Below are positions 20,568 to 27,585 of a stretch of 64,000 nucleotides of DNA, in pieces. The notes under the pieces were generated by a model. The model searched no databases, had not been told where the DNA came from, and saw only the letters and a program-made list of their open reading frames with translations. Source of the DNA: Pseudomonadota bacterium. GTDB lineage: Bacteria > Pseudomonadota > Gammaproteobacteria > Xanthomonadales > Rhodanobacteraceae. The stretch is from positions 62,001 to 126,000 of the forward strand of contig JAFEFO010000037.1 in NCBI GenBank assembly GCA_018240565.1, read 5' to 3'. Both the position numbers and the translations under genes were made by a program. The first letter of the stretch is position 1. The number at the start of each line of letters is the position of its first letter.

Positions 20568-21671
20568 ATGGATATCGGCTATTTTCTCAAACTGATGACT
20601 GAAAAGGGCGCGTCGGACATGTTCTTGTCCACCGGCGCACCGGTCAACATCAAGGTCGAAGGCAAGCTCTATCCGCTCGGCAACACCGGCCTGCCCGGCG
20701 GCATGGTCAAGAAGATCGCGTATTCGCTGATGGACGAAGGCCAGGTGCCGCAGTTCGAGCGCGACCTGGAATTGAACCTCGCCATCGCGGTCAAGGATGC
20801 CGGCCGTTTCCGCATCAACGTGTTCAAGCAGCGCGGTGAAGTGGGCATGGTGATCCGCGCGATCAAGAGCGAGATTCCCTCGATCGAGCAATTGCGCCTG
20901 CCGGTGCTGTTCAAGGAACTGGTGATGGAACCACGCGGCCTGGTGCTGCTGGTTGGCGCCACCGGTTCAGGCAAATCGACCACGCTGGCGTCGATGATCG
21001 ATCATCGCAACACCAACGTGTCCGGGCACATCCTCACCATCGAGGATCCGATCGAATACCTGCACCGACACAAGAAGTCCGTGGTCAACCAGCGCGAAGT
21101 CGGCCTGGACACGCACAGCTACCACGAGGCGTTGAAGAACGCGATGCGCGAGGCGCCGGACGTGATCATGATCGGCGAAATCCGCGACGTGGAAACCATG
21201 GAAGCGGCGATCGCGTTTTCCGAAACCGGACACCTGTGCCTGGCGACGCTGCACTCCAACAACGCCGACCAGACGCTCGAGCGCATCCTCAACTTCTTCC
21301 CGGAATCGGCGCACCGCAACATCCTGATGAACCTCGCCCTGAACCTGCGCGCGGTGATTTCGCAACGCCTGGTCATCGGCAAGGACGGTCGCCGCCTGCC
21401 CGCGGCCGAAGTACTGCTGAACACGCCGCTGATCCGCGACATGATCCGCCGCGGCCAGGTCCATGAAATCAAGGAAGCGATGGACCGCAGCCTGCAGGAA
21501 GGCATGCAGACATTCGACCAGGCGCTGATGTCGATGTACAAGGAAGGCAAGATCGACCTGGAGGAGGCGCTTTCCAAGGCCGACTCGCGCGACGGCCTTG
21601 CTTTGAAGATCCGCCTGTCCGAAGGCGGCGATGCGTCACTGCCGGAGGCCTACGACGCCGCGGCCTTTTAA
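20568..21671 (+). CDS. pilU: Type IV pilus retraction ATPase PilU
   Basis: A 367-residue hexameric AAA+ ATPase, accessory to PilT in pilus retraction at the inner-membrane base of the machine. Walker A is GATGSGKST (near residues 131-139), Walker B is APDVIMIGEIRD, and the conserved His-rich segment is ETGHLCLATLHSNNA. The N-terminus DIGYFLKLMTEKGASDMF and the C-terminal EALSKADSRDGLALKIRL match PilU rather than PilT. ATG 20568 follows a GGCGAGG stretch; an upstream open frame in the same phase is not used. No pilT is in the window. The 3' end overlaps convergent maiA by 4 bp. Confidence 0.93.
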   Translation: MDIGYFLKLMTEKGASDMFLSTGAPVNIKVEGKLYPLGNTGLPGGMVKKIAYSLMDEGQVPQFERDLELNLAIAVKDAGRFRINVFKQRGEVGMVIRAIKSEIPSIEQLRLPVLFKELVMEPRGLVLLVGATGSGKSTTLASMIDHRNTNVSGHILTIEDPIEYLHRHKKSVVNQREVGLDTHSYHEALKNAMREAPDVIMIGEIRDVETMEAAIAFSETGHLCLATLHSNNADQTLERILNFFPESAHRNILMNLALNLRAVISQRLVIGKDGRRLPAAEVLLNTPLIRDMIRRGQVHEIKEAMDRSLQEGMQTFDQALMSMYKEGKIDLEEALSKADSRDGLALKIRLSEGGDASLPEAYDAAAF

Positions 21672-22342
21672 GTTTTCGGTGCGTCCGGCTGGCGTTCCGG
21701 ACGCGCGTCGGCAAACGCCGGCAGCTTCGCGCATTCGGCATCGATGCGCACGATCGTCGGGAATGGCGCCAGGTCCACCGACCAGCGCCGCGCGTTGTAG
21801 ACCTGCGGCACCAGGCAAAGATCGGCCATGGTCGGCTCGTCGCCTTCGCAAAAAATTCCGGTCGAAGGGTTTTCCGCCAACAGCTGCTCGAAAGCGGCAA
21901 AGCCTTCGCGGATCCAGTGTTGGGCCCAGCGTTCGCGTTCGACCTGTGGCGTGTTGAATTCGCGTTCCAGATATTGCAGCACGCGCAAGTTGCCGAGCGG
22001 ATGGATATCGCAGGCGACCATCTGCGCCAGTGCGCGCACACGCGCGCGATCGCGCGCCGCGGTCGGCAGCAGCTTGGTCGCACCCTCATAGACTTCTTCG
22101 AGATACTCGACGATGGCCAGCGACTGCCGGATGATGCGCTCGCCGTCCACGAGGACCGGAATCAATTCCTGCGGATTGAGCCTGCGGAATGCGTCGGCGT
22201 GCTGCGCACCGCCCTGGTCGATCAGATGCACCGGCACGGTTTCGTAGGGCAAGCCCTTCAGGTTCAGCGCGACGCGCACGCGGTAGGCGGCGCTGGATCG
22301 CCAGTAACCGTACAACTTCAAACGTTCGGCAGCCATTCCCAC
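21668..22342 (-). CDS. maiA: Maleylacetoacetate isomerase (GST zeta class)
   Basis: Glutathione-dependent isomerisation of maleylacetoacetate to fumarylacetoacetate in tyrosine/homogentisate breakdown. The thioredoxin-like N-domain has the zeta-class catalytic motif SSAAYRVRVALNLKGL (residues about 16-31), then the cis-proline site ELIPVLVDG and the QSLAIVEYLEE helix. The all-alpha C-domain covers residues 90-224. 224 residues is normal for the family. It is the last gene of the hppD-hmgA-vapBC-fahA-maiA strand, about 80 bp after fahA. ATG 22342 and ATG 22336 are both possible starts. Confidence 0.92.
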   Translation of the reverse strand: MGMAAERLKLYGYWRSSAAYRVRVALNLKGLPYETVPVHLIDQGGAQHADAFRRLNPQELIPVLVDGERIIRQSLAIVEYLEEVYEGATKLLPTAARDRARVRALAQMVACDIHPLGNLRVLQYLEREFNTPQVERERWAQHWIREGFAAFEQLLAENPSTGIFCEGDEPTMADLCLVPQVYNARRWSVDLAPFPTIVRIDAECAKLPAFADARPERQPDAPKT

Positions 22343-22424
22343 CTACCCCCTGAGCGACAGCCCAATATGCGCAGCCTAGCTGCACTCGCGGGCAAAAATC
22401 AAAACACGCTGCGCGGCCCGGCCG

Positions 22425-23423
22425 TCAGGCCGGCTCGATGGCTTGTTCGATCGCGCCGAAAACACTGTGCCCGGCGGCATCGATGATCTCGATGCGCAGG
22501 CGGTCGCCGAACTTCAGGAAGGGTGTGGACGGCTTGCCATCGCGCAGCGTTTCCACGGTGCGTTGTTCGGCCAGGCACGAGGCGCCCTTCGCCGTGTCCT
22601 CGTTGGCGATGGTGCCCGAGCCAACAATGGTGCCCGCCGATAGCGGCCGTGTCTTGGCGGCATGCGCGATGAGTTGCGCAAAGCTGAACTGCATGTCCAC
22701 GCCGCAATCGGCCGCGCCGAACCACTTGCCGTTGATCCAGGTGCGCATCGGCAGGTGCAGCTTGGCATCGCGCCATGCATCGCCCAGTTCGTCGGGCGTC
22801 ACGAACACCGGCGACAGCGCCGAGCGCGGCTTGGATTGCAGGAATCCGAAACCTTTCGCGAGTTCGCCGGGTATCAGGTTGCGCAGGGACACATCGTTGA
22901 CGAGTCCGATCAGCTGGATATGTGCTGCGGCTTGTTGCGGCGTCACCGCCATCGGCACATCGTCGGTGACGACGACGACCTCGGCTTCCATGTCGATGCC
23001 GTAGTCCTCGCTCGTCACCCGCACCGGATCGCGCGGACCGAGGAATCCCGCGCTGGTGGCCTGGTACATCAGCGGATCGGTGTAGAAGCTCTCCGGCACC
23101 TGCGCGCCACGCGCGCGGCGCACGCGCTCGACATGCGGCAGGTAGGCGCTGCCGTCGACGAATTCCCAGGTACGTGGCAACGGTGCGGCAAGCGCGTCCG
23201 TGTCCAGCGCGAACACGCCCTCGCCATTGATCGTCTGCGCCTTGCCGGCATCGTTGAGCAACTCGTAAACCCGATTCAGGCGCGGCGCCACGTTGTGCCA
23301 GTCTTCCAGCGCTTCGCGCAATGTGCGCGCGGCGTCGGTTGCGCGCACCGCACGTGTGAGATCGCGGCTGACGACGATGAGGGTGCCATCGCGACCGCCT
23401 TCCTTGAGACTTGCCAATTTCAT
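22425..23423 (-). CDS. fahA: Fumarylacetoacetate hydrolase family protein
   Basis: Last hydrolytic step of the homogentisate pathway, splitting fumarylacetoacetate to fumarate and acetoacetate. The FAH-type fold is indicated by the metal-binding region ESFYTDPLMYQATSAGFLGP, then DYGIDMEAEVVVVTDDVP and GSGTIANEDTAKGASCL. At 332 residues it is shorter than eukaryotic fumarylacetoacetase (about 420), as in many bacteria. Other FAH-family activities are therefore possible, but the operon with hppD, hmgA and maiA makes this assignment strong. Its start lies only 10 bp after the vapC stop, so transcription has to cross or begin within the toxin-antitoxin module. Confidence 0.88.
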   Translation of the reverse strand: MKLASLKEGGRDGTLIVVSRDLTRAVRATDAARTLREALEDWHNVAPRLNRVYELLNDAGKAQTINGEGVFALDTDALAAPLPRTWEFVDGSAYLPHVERVRRARGAQVPESFYTDPLMYQATSAGFLGPRDPVRVTSEDYGIDMEAEVVVVTDDVPMAVTPQQAAAHIQLIGLVNDVSLRNLIPGELAKGFGFLQSKPRSALSPVFVTPDELGDAWRDAKLHLPMRTWINGKWFGAADCGVDMQFSFAQLIAHAAKTRPLSAGTIVGSGTIANEDTAKGASCLAEQRTVETLRDGKPSTPFLKFGDRLRIEIIDAAGHSVFGAIEQAIEPA

Positions 23424-23433
23424 GTGTATGTCC

Positions 23434-23835
23434 TCAAACCGGAATCAATTCGGCCACGTCATGGTGCAACGCAGCCAGGCCACGGTCGAGCGTAGCCAGT
23501 TTGCCCCGGTGCTTGCGCGCCAGGGCCGCGAGGTAGGCGTCGGTGACCTGACGGTAGCCGATCACCCCATCCAGCGACACCGCCGTGTATGAGACATCGT
23601 TCGGCCAGAAAGTATGGCGGGGATCTTTGGCCAGGTTGCGCAACTCACGTATTGCCATTGCGGTGCCTTCGCGACCGTGCAAGCGCACTATCCAGCGCAC
23701 CAAGGCTCCCTCCACGATCGGGCATGTAGCAAATCCGCCCGCGTTTTGCACGAACCAGTCCCGTATTTGCCGATGTCGGTCGTGGGCTGCGTCGAACAAC
23801 GCAATCAGGAAGCTGGAATCAAGCAGGTAAGTCAT
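23434..23835 (-). CDS. vapC: VapC-type PIN-domain toxin
   Basis: A 133-residue PIN ribonuclease, the toxin of a VapBC module, expected to cleave a specific tRNA or rRNA loop. The first acidic site is LLDSSFLIALFD, a second acidic/Glu site is VEGALVRWIV, and the third is QVTDAYLAALARKHRGKLATLD, in the usual order. The gene overlaps vapB by 17 bp, typical for such pairs. Unusually, it sits between hmgA and fahA on the same strand, with a 10-bp gap to fahA. All key acidic residues are present, so it is probably active. Confidence 0.92.
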   Translation of the reverse strand: MTYLLDSSFLIALFDAAHDRHRQIRDWFVQNAGGFATCPIVEGALVRWIVRLHGREGTAMAIRELRNLAKDPRHTFWPNDVSYTAVSLDGVIGYRQVTDAYLAALARKHRGKLATLDRGLAALHHDVAELIPV

Positions 23836-24073
23836 CGTCCTCGAGGAACGCCTTGACCTGTTCGGTGGTGATCGGATGCCCTGATCGGAAGACGCCCAGC
23901 CCCGTCAGTGGATCGATTTCGTACTTCGCCGTTTCCTCGGCCACTCGCGCGGGCGCCTTGAGTCCGCGCAAGGCCAGCTCGACAACGAGCTTGCTCAAGC
24001 TCGTGCGTTGCGAGTGCGCGAGGCTGACGAACAGCTCGTGCTCGCGCTCGGGAATATCGATCGTGGTACGCAT
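23819..24073 (-). CDS. vapB: VapB-type antitoxin, ribbon-helix-helix
   Basis: An 84-residue antitoxin. The N-terminal ribbon-helix-helix fold (MRTTIDIPEREHELFVSLA, then LSKLVVELALRGL) binds DNA. The acidic C-terminus (ITTEQVKAFLEDDDLPA) is positioned to wrap the PIN toxin. The ATG at 24073 is the only sensible start. It has no Shine-Dalgarno; instead, a -35/-10 pair ends 7 nt before it, suggesting a leaderless transcript. Two copies of a palindrome cover that promoter, so strong autorepression by VapBC is expected. Confidence 0.9.
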   Translation of the reverse strand: MRTTIDIPEREHELFVSLAHSQRTSLSKLVVELALRGLKAPARVAEETAKYEIDPLTGLGVFRSGHPITTEQVKAFLEDDDLPA

Positions 24074-24109
24074 TGCATCATGATGCAGTCGATTGCATCA
24101 TGATGTCAA
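24074..24109 (-). promoter_or_regulatory. vapBC promoter overlaid by two operator palindromes
   Basis: Reading the minus strand, TTGACA (24109-24104) is followed after 18 nt by CATCAT (24085-24080); the vapB ATG begins 7 nt later. The perfect 14-bp palindrome TGCATCATGATGCA (24074-24087) covers the -10. A second copy with a 2-base mismatch, TGCATCATGATGTC on the plus strand (24094-24107), covers the -35. Centres are 20 bp apart, two helical turns, which suits cooperative ribbon-helix-helix binding. The -35 overlaps the hmgA stop codon. Confidence 0.78.
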
Positions 24110-25401
24110 GCGTCGAACTTGGCCTGCTTTTGCAAGCCCTGCCAGCACTGCCAGTAGTCGCGCTGCAACTGCGGCGATTCCAGCGCCTGTCGCGTTGGCC
24201 GGATCACGGCTCGCGTCTCGAACATGAAGGCCATGGTGTCGGTGATGTGGTCGGGTTTGCCGACATCCGCCGCGCTGGCCTTGGCGAACGTCGCGGCATC
24301 CGGGCCATGCGCCGTCATGCAGTTGTGCAAGGACGCGCCGCCGGGCACGAAGCCGCCGGCCTTGGCGTCGTATTCGCCATGGATCAGGCCCATGAACTCG
24401 CTGGCGATATTGCGGTGGAACCAGGGCGGCCGGAACGTATCTTCGGCGACCAGCCAGCGCGGCGGGAAAATCACGAAATCCATGTTGCTGGTGCCGGGCG
24501 TGTCGCTCGGCGAATGCAGCACGAGGAAGATCGACGGATCGGGATGATCGTAGGAAATGGAACCGATGGTGTTGAAGCGGCGCAGATCGTATTTGTACGG
24601 CGCGTAGTTGCCGTGCCAACCGACGACATCCAGTGGGGAATGACCGATGGGTGCGCGCCACAGATGACCCTGGAATTTGGCGATCAGCTCGAATTCGCCT
24701 TCCGAATCTTCATATGCGGCAACTGGCGTGAGGAAATCGCGTGAATTGGCCAGGCCGTTGCTGCCGATCGGACCCAGGTCCGGCAGGCGCAGCAGCGCAC
24801 CGAAGTTTTCGCACACGTAGCCGCGCGCCGTGACATCCGGCAAATCCACGCGAAAGCGCACGCCGCGCGGAATGATGGCGATTTCGTGCGGCGCAATCTC
24901 GAGGATGCCGAGCTCGGTGGCAATGCGCAGGCGCCCCTGCTGCGGCACGATCAGCAGTTCGCCATCCGCATCGTAGAAAAACCGTCCTTGCATCGAACGG
25001 TTGGCGGCATACAGATGAATGCCGATGCCAGCCTGCGCTGCGGCGCTGCCGTTGCCGGACACGGTGAACAGGCCGTCGATGAAATCGGTCGGCGTCGTCG
25101 GCAGGGGCCGTGGATCCCAGCGCAGGCGCTCGGGCGTGACCGCCCCGGCGCCGAAATCGTTGTGGAACGCGGTTTGCACGAAAGGCGTAAACGCACCATG
25201 CACCGCCGCCGGGCGAATGCGGTACAGCCAACTGCGCCGGTTCGCATGCCGCGGCGCGGTGAACGCCGTGCCGGACAATTGTTCGGCATACAAACCATGC
25301 GCCACGCGCTGCGGCGAATTGCGTCCGACCGGCAAGGTGCCGGCTATCGCTTCGGTGGCGAATTCGTTGCCGAAGCCGGATTGATACTTCAATTCGCTCA
25401 C
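24106..25401 (-). CDS. hmgA: Homogentisate 1,2-dioxygenase
   Basis: Opens the ring of homogentisate to maleylacetoacetate using Fe(II) and O2. The 431-residue protein has family landmarks: [14 protein letters not shown] near the N-terminus, [17 protein letters not shown], the iron ligand region [23 protein letters not shown], and a later His in [12 protein letters not shown]. The start is GTG 25401, whose GTGA overlaps the stop of hppD, so the two are translationally coupled. The reading frame stays open far upstream, antisense to nothing and in a shifted phase of hppD; that extension is not coding. Its stop codon lies inside the vapB promoter. Confidence 0.95.
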   Translation of the reverse strand: MSELKYQSGFGNEFATEAIAGTLPVGRNSPQRVAHGLYAEQLSGTAFTAPRHANRRSWLYRIRPAAVHGAFTPFVQTAFHNDFGAGAVTPERLRWDPRPLPTTPTDFIDGLFTVSGNGSAAAQAGIGIHLYAANRSMQGRFFYDADGELLIVPQQGRLRIATELGILEIAPHEIAIIPRGVRFRVDLPDVTARGYVCENFGALLRLPDLGPIGSNGLANSRDFLTPVAAYEDSEGEFELIAKFQGHLWRAPIGHSPLDVVGWHGNYAPYKYDLRRFNTIGSISYDHPDPSIFLVLHSPSDTPGTSNMDFVIFPPRWLVAEDTFRPPWFHRNIASEFMGLIHGEYDAKAGGFVPGGASLHNCMTAHGPDAATFAKASAADVGKPDHITDTMAFMFETRAVIRPTRQALESPQLQRDYWQCWQGLQKQAKFDA

Positions 25402-26486
25402 AGCACGCCGCGCCGCATCTGCTCGCGTTCGATGGATTCGAACAGGGCCTGGAAGTTGCCTTCGCCGAAGCCGGTGTTGCCTTTGCGCTGGATGATCTCG
25501 AAAAAGATCGGTCCGACGGCATTCTGGGTGAAGATCTGCAACAGCAATTTCTTCTTCGTCTCCTGGTCCGCATCGATCAGGATCTTGTTTTGCTTCATGC
25601 GCGCAACGTCTTCGCCGTGCTTCGGGATGCGCTCGTCGATCACGTCGTAGTAGGCATTCGGCGTATCCAGGAACTGCACGCCCTGCCGGCGCATGGTCTC
25701 GATGGTCTCGTAGATGTTGTCGGTGAAACAGGCGATATGCTGGATGCCCTCGCCCTTGTATTCGTCCAGGTATTCGTTGATCTGCGACTTCGGATCGGAC
25801 GATTCGTTGAGCGGAATGCGCACCATGCCGTCCGGCGCGGTCATCGCCTTGGACACGAGTCCGGTCTTGGCGCCCTTGATGTCGAAGTAGCGGATCTCGC
25901 GGAAATTGAACAGGCGCTCGTAATAATCCGCCCACTTGGCCATGTTGCCGTGATACAGGTTGTGGGTCAGGTGATCGATGAAGGTCAGGCCGAAACCCTT
26001 GGGCATTTTTTCCGCGCCGGGCAGCCATTCCCAGTCCGGGTCCCAGATCGTGCCCTGGTCGTCGTAGCGATCGACGATGTACAGCATGCAGCCGCCGATG
26101 CCTTCGATCACCGGCGCGGCGACGGCCTTGGAGGTTTCCTTGTGCGTGATCGGTTGCGCGCCGTTCTTGAGCGCCTGCACGCGCGCCCACTCGGCGAGCT
26201 TGTTGACGCGGATCGCGAAGCCGCAGGCGCTCGGGCCGTGCTTGGCGGCGAAATCCGCGGCGAAGGAATCCGGATCCTCGTTGATCAGGAACGTGCAATC
26301 GTTCTGGCGGTAGTTGTAGATCGGCCGCGTCTTGTGCCGCGCCACCTGCACGAAACCCATTTGTTTGAACAGGGCGTGCAGCGCCTTGGGATCCGGCGAT
26401 GCAAACTCGACGAACTCGAAGCCGTCGATGCCCATCGGGTTGGCTTCGGTGACGGCGGCGGGGCGGGAGTGTGCGGAAGCGTTCAT
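25398..26486 (-). CDS. hppD: 4-hydroxyphenylpyruvate dioxygenase
   Basis: Converts 4-hydroxyphenylpyruvate to homogentisate with Fe(II) and O2 in the VOC fold. The 362-residue protein has two VOC modules. The C-terminal one bears the iron ligands: His in [14 protein letters not shown], His in [15 protein letters not shown], and Glu in [12 protein letters not shown]. The conserved C-terminal [17 protein letters not shown] closes the active site. ATG 26486 is chosen because GGAG lies 6 nt upstream; a longer frame to 26636 lacks homologous content. It heads the tyrosine operon and is transcribed divergently from marR. Confidence 0.95.
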   Translation of the reverse strand: MNASAHSRPAAVTEANPMGIDGFEFVEFASPDPKALHALFKQMGFVQVARHKTRPIYNYRQNDCTFLINEDPDSFAADFAAKHGPSACGFAIRVNKLAEWARVQALKNGAQPITHKETSKAVAAPVIEGIGGCMLYIVDRYDDQGTIWDPDWEWLPGAEKMPKGFGLTFIDHLTHNLYHGNMAKWADYYERLFNFREIRYFDIKGAKTGLVSKAMTAPDGMVRIPLNESSDPKSQINEYLDEYKGEGIQHIACFTDNIYETIETMRRQGVQFLDTPNAYYDVIDERIPKHGEDVARMKQNKILIDADQETKKKLLLQIFTQNAVGPIFFEIIQRKGNTGFGEGNFQALFESIEREQMRRGVL

Positions 26487-26574
26487 GGGTGTCTCCGGAA
26501 TGCGCGCCGCATCGGCACCGCCTGCGTGTCGAACACTCGGCGGCCACGGCTGCGCGGTTGGCGTCGGTGGTGCT

Positions 26575-26603
26575 AAGATAGTTTCATTTGCAACCATTTG
26601 CAA
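26575..26603 (-). promoter_or_regulatory. hppD promoter with two TTGCAA-centred repeats (candidate MarR operator)
   Basis: On the minus strand TTGCAA (26603-26598) and TATCTT (26580-26575) form a -35/-10 pair with 17-bp spacing. Two direct copies of CATTTGCAA on the plus strand (26585-26593 and 26595-26603) lie 10 bp apart, one helical turn. They overlap the -35 and spacer. Each contains the palindrome TTGCAA. The position between hppD and the divergent marR suggests the regulator binds here. Confidence 0.6.
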
Positions 26604-26617
26604 GACCCGACGCTGCC

Positions 26618-27058
26618 ATGTCCGACCACGAACCACTGCAACTGGAACACTTCCTGCCCTACCGGCTGTCGATCCTGTCCAACCGGGTCAGCGCCACGAT
26701 CGCGCGCGAGTACCAGGATCGCTTCGAGCTGAGCACCACCGAATGGCGCGTCATTGCGGTACTGGCGCGCTTCCACGATGAAGGTTTGTCCGCGCGCGAA
26801 GTCGCCGCGCACACCGAAATGGACAAGGTCGCGGTGAGTCGCGCGCTCGCCCGGCTGGTCGCCGCCGGGCGCGTGCGGCGCGGCGTGCATCACGGCGACA
26901 AGCGTCGCTCGGTGCTCGCCCTCACCGCCGCCGGCTGGAAAATCCACGCTGCGATCGCGCCGCTCGCGCGCACGCATGAGCGCGAACTGCTCGGTCGCCT
27001 CAAGCCCGGCGAACGCGAGATGCTGGGCCGAATCCTCGACAAACTGGCGCCGGTCTGA
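26618..27058 (+). CDS. MarR family transcriptional regulator
   Basis: A 146-residue winged-helix regulator. The helix-turn-helix is LSAREVAAHTEMDKVAVSRALARLVAAG (residues about 65-92), followed by a beta-hairpin wing with RRGVHHGDKRRSVLAL. The N- and C-terminal helices form the dimer and ligand pocket (LPYRLSILSNRVSATIA; LKPGEREMLGRILDKL). ATG 26618 is used; a TTG at 26588 would place the operator repeats inside the gene. It diverges from hppD, so it most likely senses an aromatic intermediate such as homogentisate and represses the tyrosine operon (inference, by analogy with MarR regulators of such clusters). Confidence 0.88.
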   Translation: MSDHEPLQLEHFLPYRLSILSNRVSATIAREYQDRFELSTTEWRVIAVLARFHDEGLSAREVAAHTEMDKVAVSRALARLVAAGRVRRGVHHGDKRRSVLALTAAGWKIHAAIAPLARTHERELLGRLKPGEREMLGRILDKLAPV

Positions 27059-27074
27059 ACACCCGCCCCACGCC

Positions 27075-27098
27075 ATTTGGATGCCTATCCATCCAAAT
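27075..27098. promoter_or_regulatory. Perfect 9-bp inverted repeat upstream of the ilv promoter
   Basis: ATTTGGATG (27075-27083), a 6-nt spacer and CATCCAAAT (27090-27098) form a perfect inverted repeat between the marR stop and the ilv -35, about 42 bp upstream of the latter. It lacks a trailing T-run, so a regulator binding site (Lrp- or LysR-type position) is more likely than a terminator for marR. Confidence 0.45.
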
Positions 27099-27139
27099 TC
27101 AGGCAAGCCTCGCCCAGCAAACTTTTTTCACGCGGATAC

Positions 27140-27169
27140 TTGACAAGTTCTTGAAGGCCCGTTTAGAGT
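27140..27169 (+). promoter_or_regulatory. ilv operon promoter
   Basis: A perfect TTGACA (27140-27145) and TAGAGT (27164-27169, 4 of 6) with an 18-bp spacer. Counting 7 nt from the -10 places the transcription start on the A of the leader-peptide ATG at 27176. There is no Shine-Dalgarno between, so the leader mRNA is predicted to be leaderless. Confidence 0.7.
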
Positions 27170-27175
27170 CGATCC

Positions 27176-27313
27176 ATGCCGCATTGCAACAACCATCGCC
27201 AAGCCACCACCGCGCATCGTCCCGCGACGATTGCCGGCGGTGTTTTCGCGTGCGGCAACCGCGCCATTGCGCCCGTATCCGTAATTATTATTACCAGCGG
27301 AGGTGCGGGCTGA
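27176..27313 (+). CDS. ilvL: ilv operon leader peptide (attenuation)
   Basis: A 45-codon open frame between the ilv promoter and an intrinsic terminator, ending in the residues APVSVIIITSGGAG. The control region is Val-Ser-Val-Ile-Ile-Ile-Thr, with GTA and ATT codons, unusual choices in this GC-rich genome. No Leu codon is present. When charged tRNA-Val or tRNA-Ile is scarce, a ribosome halted here would leave the GGTGCGGG at 27302-27309 free to pair with the 5' arm of the terminator. When translation reaches the stop at 27311, that segment is covered and the terminator forms. Function is regulatory, and the peptide itself is probably without a role. The frame has no homolog I can name. Confidence 0.82.
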   Translation: MPHCNNHRQATTAHRPATIAGGVFACGNRAIAPVSVIIITSGGAG

Positions 27314-27372
27314 GGGCGCGTGTCCAGGTGAGCAGAAACAAAACCTGAAGACTCCCCAAAGAACCCCGCACC
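27302..27372 (+). ncRNA. Predicted antiterminator of the ilv attenuator
   Basis: GGTGCGGG (27302-27309), inside the last leader codons, is perfectly complementary over 8 nt to CCCGCACC (27365-27372), the 5' arm of the terminator. The two structures are mutually exclusive. A weaker CAGGT/ACCTG pair (27325-27329 with 27343-27347) lies between and could act as a pause hairpin. Confidence 0.7.
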
Positions 27373-27393
27373 GGCAACGGCGCGGGGTTTTTT
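27362..27393 (+). terminator. ilv attenuator intrinsic terminator
   Basis: The stem AACCCCGC (27362-27369) pairs with GCGGGGTT (27382-27389). It is extended inside by CCG/CGG closing a GCAA tetraloop, and followed by a T-run ending at 27393. It sits about 190 nt before ilvD and 50 nt after the leader stop, as expected for an attenuator rather than an operon end. Confidence 0.85.
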
Positions 27394-27585
27394 GTTGCCC
27401 ATCGCCCGCCTGACCGGCGGACATGGCGATGCAAAAACACTCCCACCAAGACGAACCCAAGCCCGGCGCCTGCGCCGCGATGCCTGCCGCGTTCGCCACC
27501 CACACCTGCAGCGCCTGCGCATTCACCGGCTCGACAGCCGGATGCCGCGCACGCACACCCGCGCCTACCCCAAACAGGAATCCCC
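27394..27585. other. Region between attenuator and ilvD, nothing recognised
   Basis: About 190 bp without a supported gene. It ends in an AGGAA ribosome binding site 4 nt before the ilvD ATG. No second terminator or promoter of quality is visible. Confidence 0.5.
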
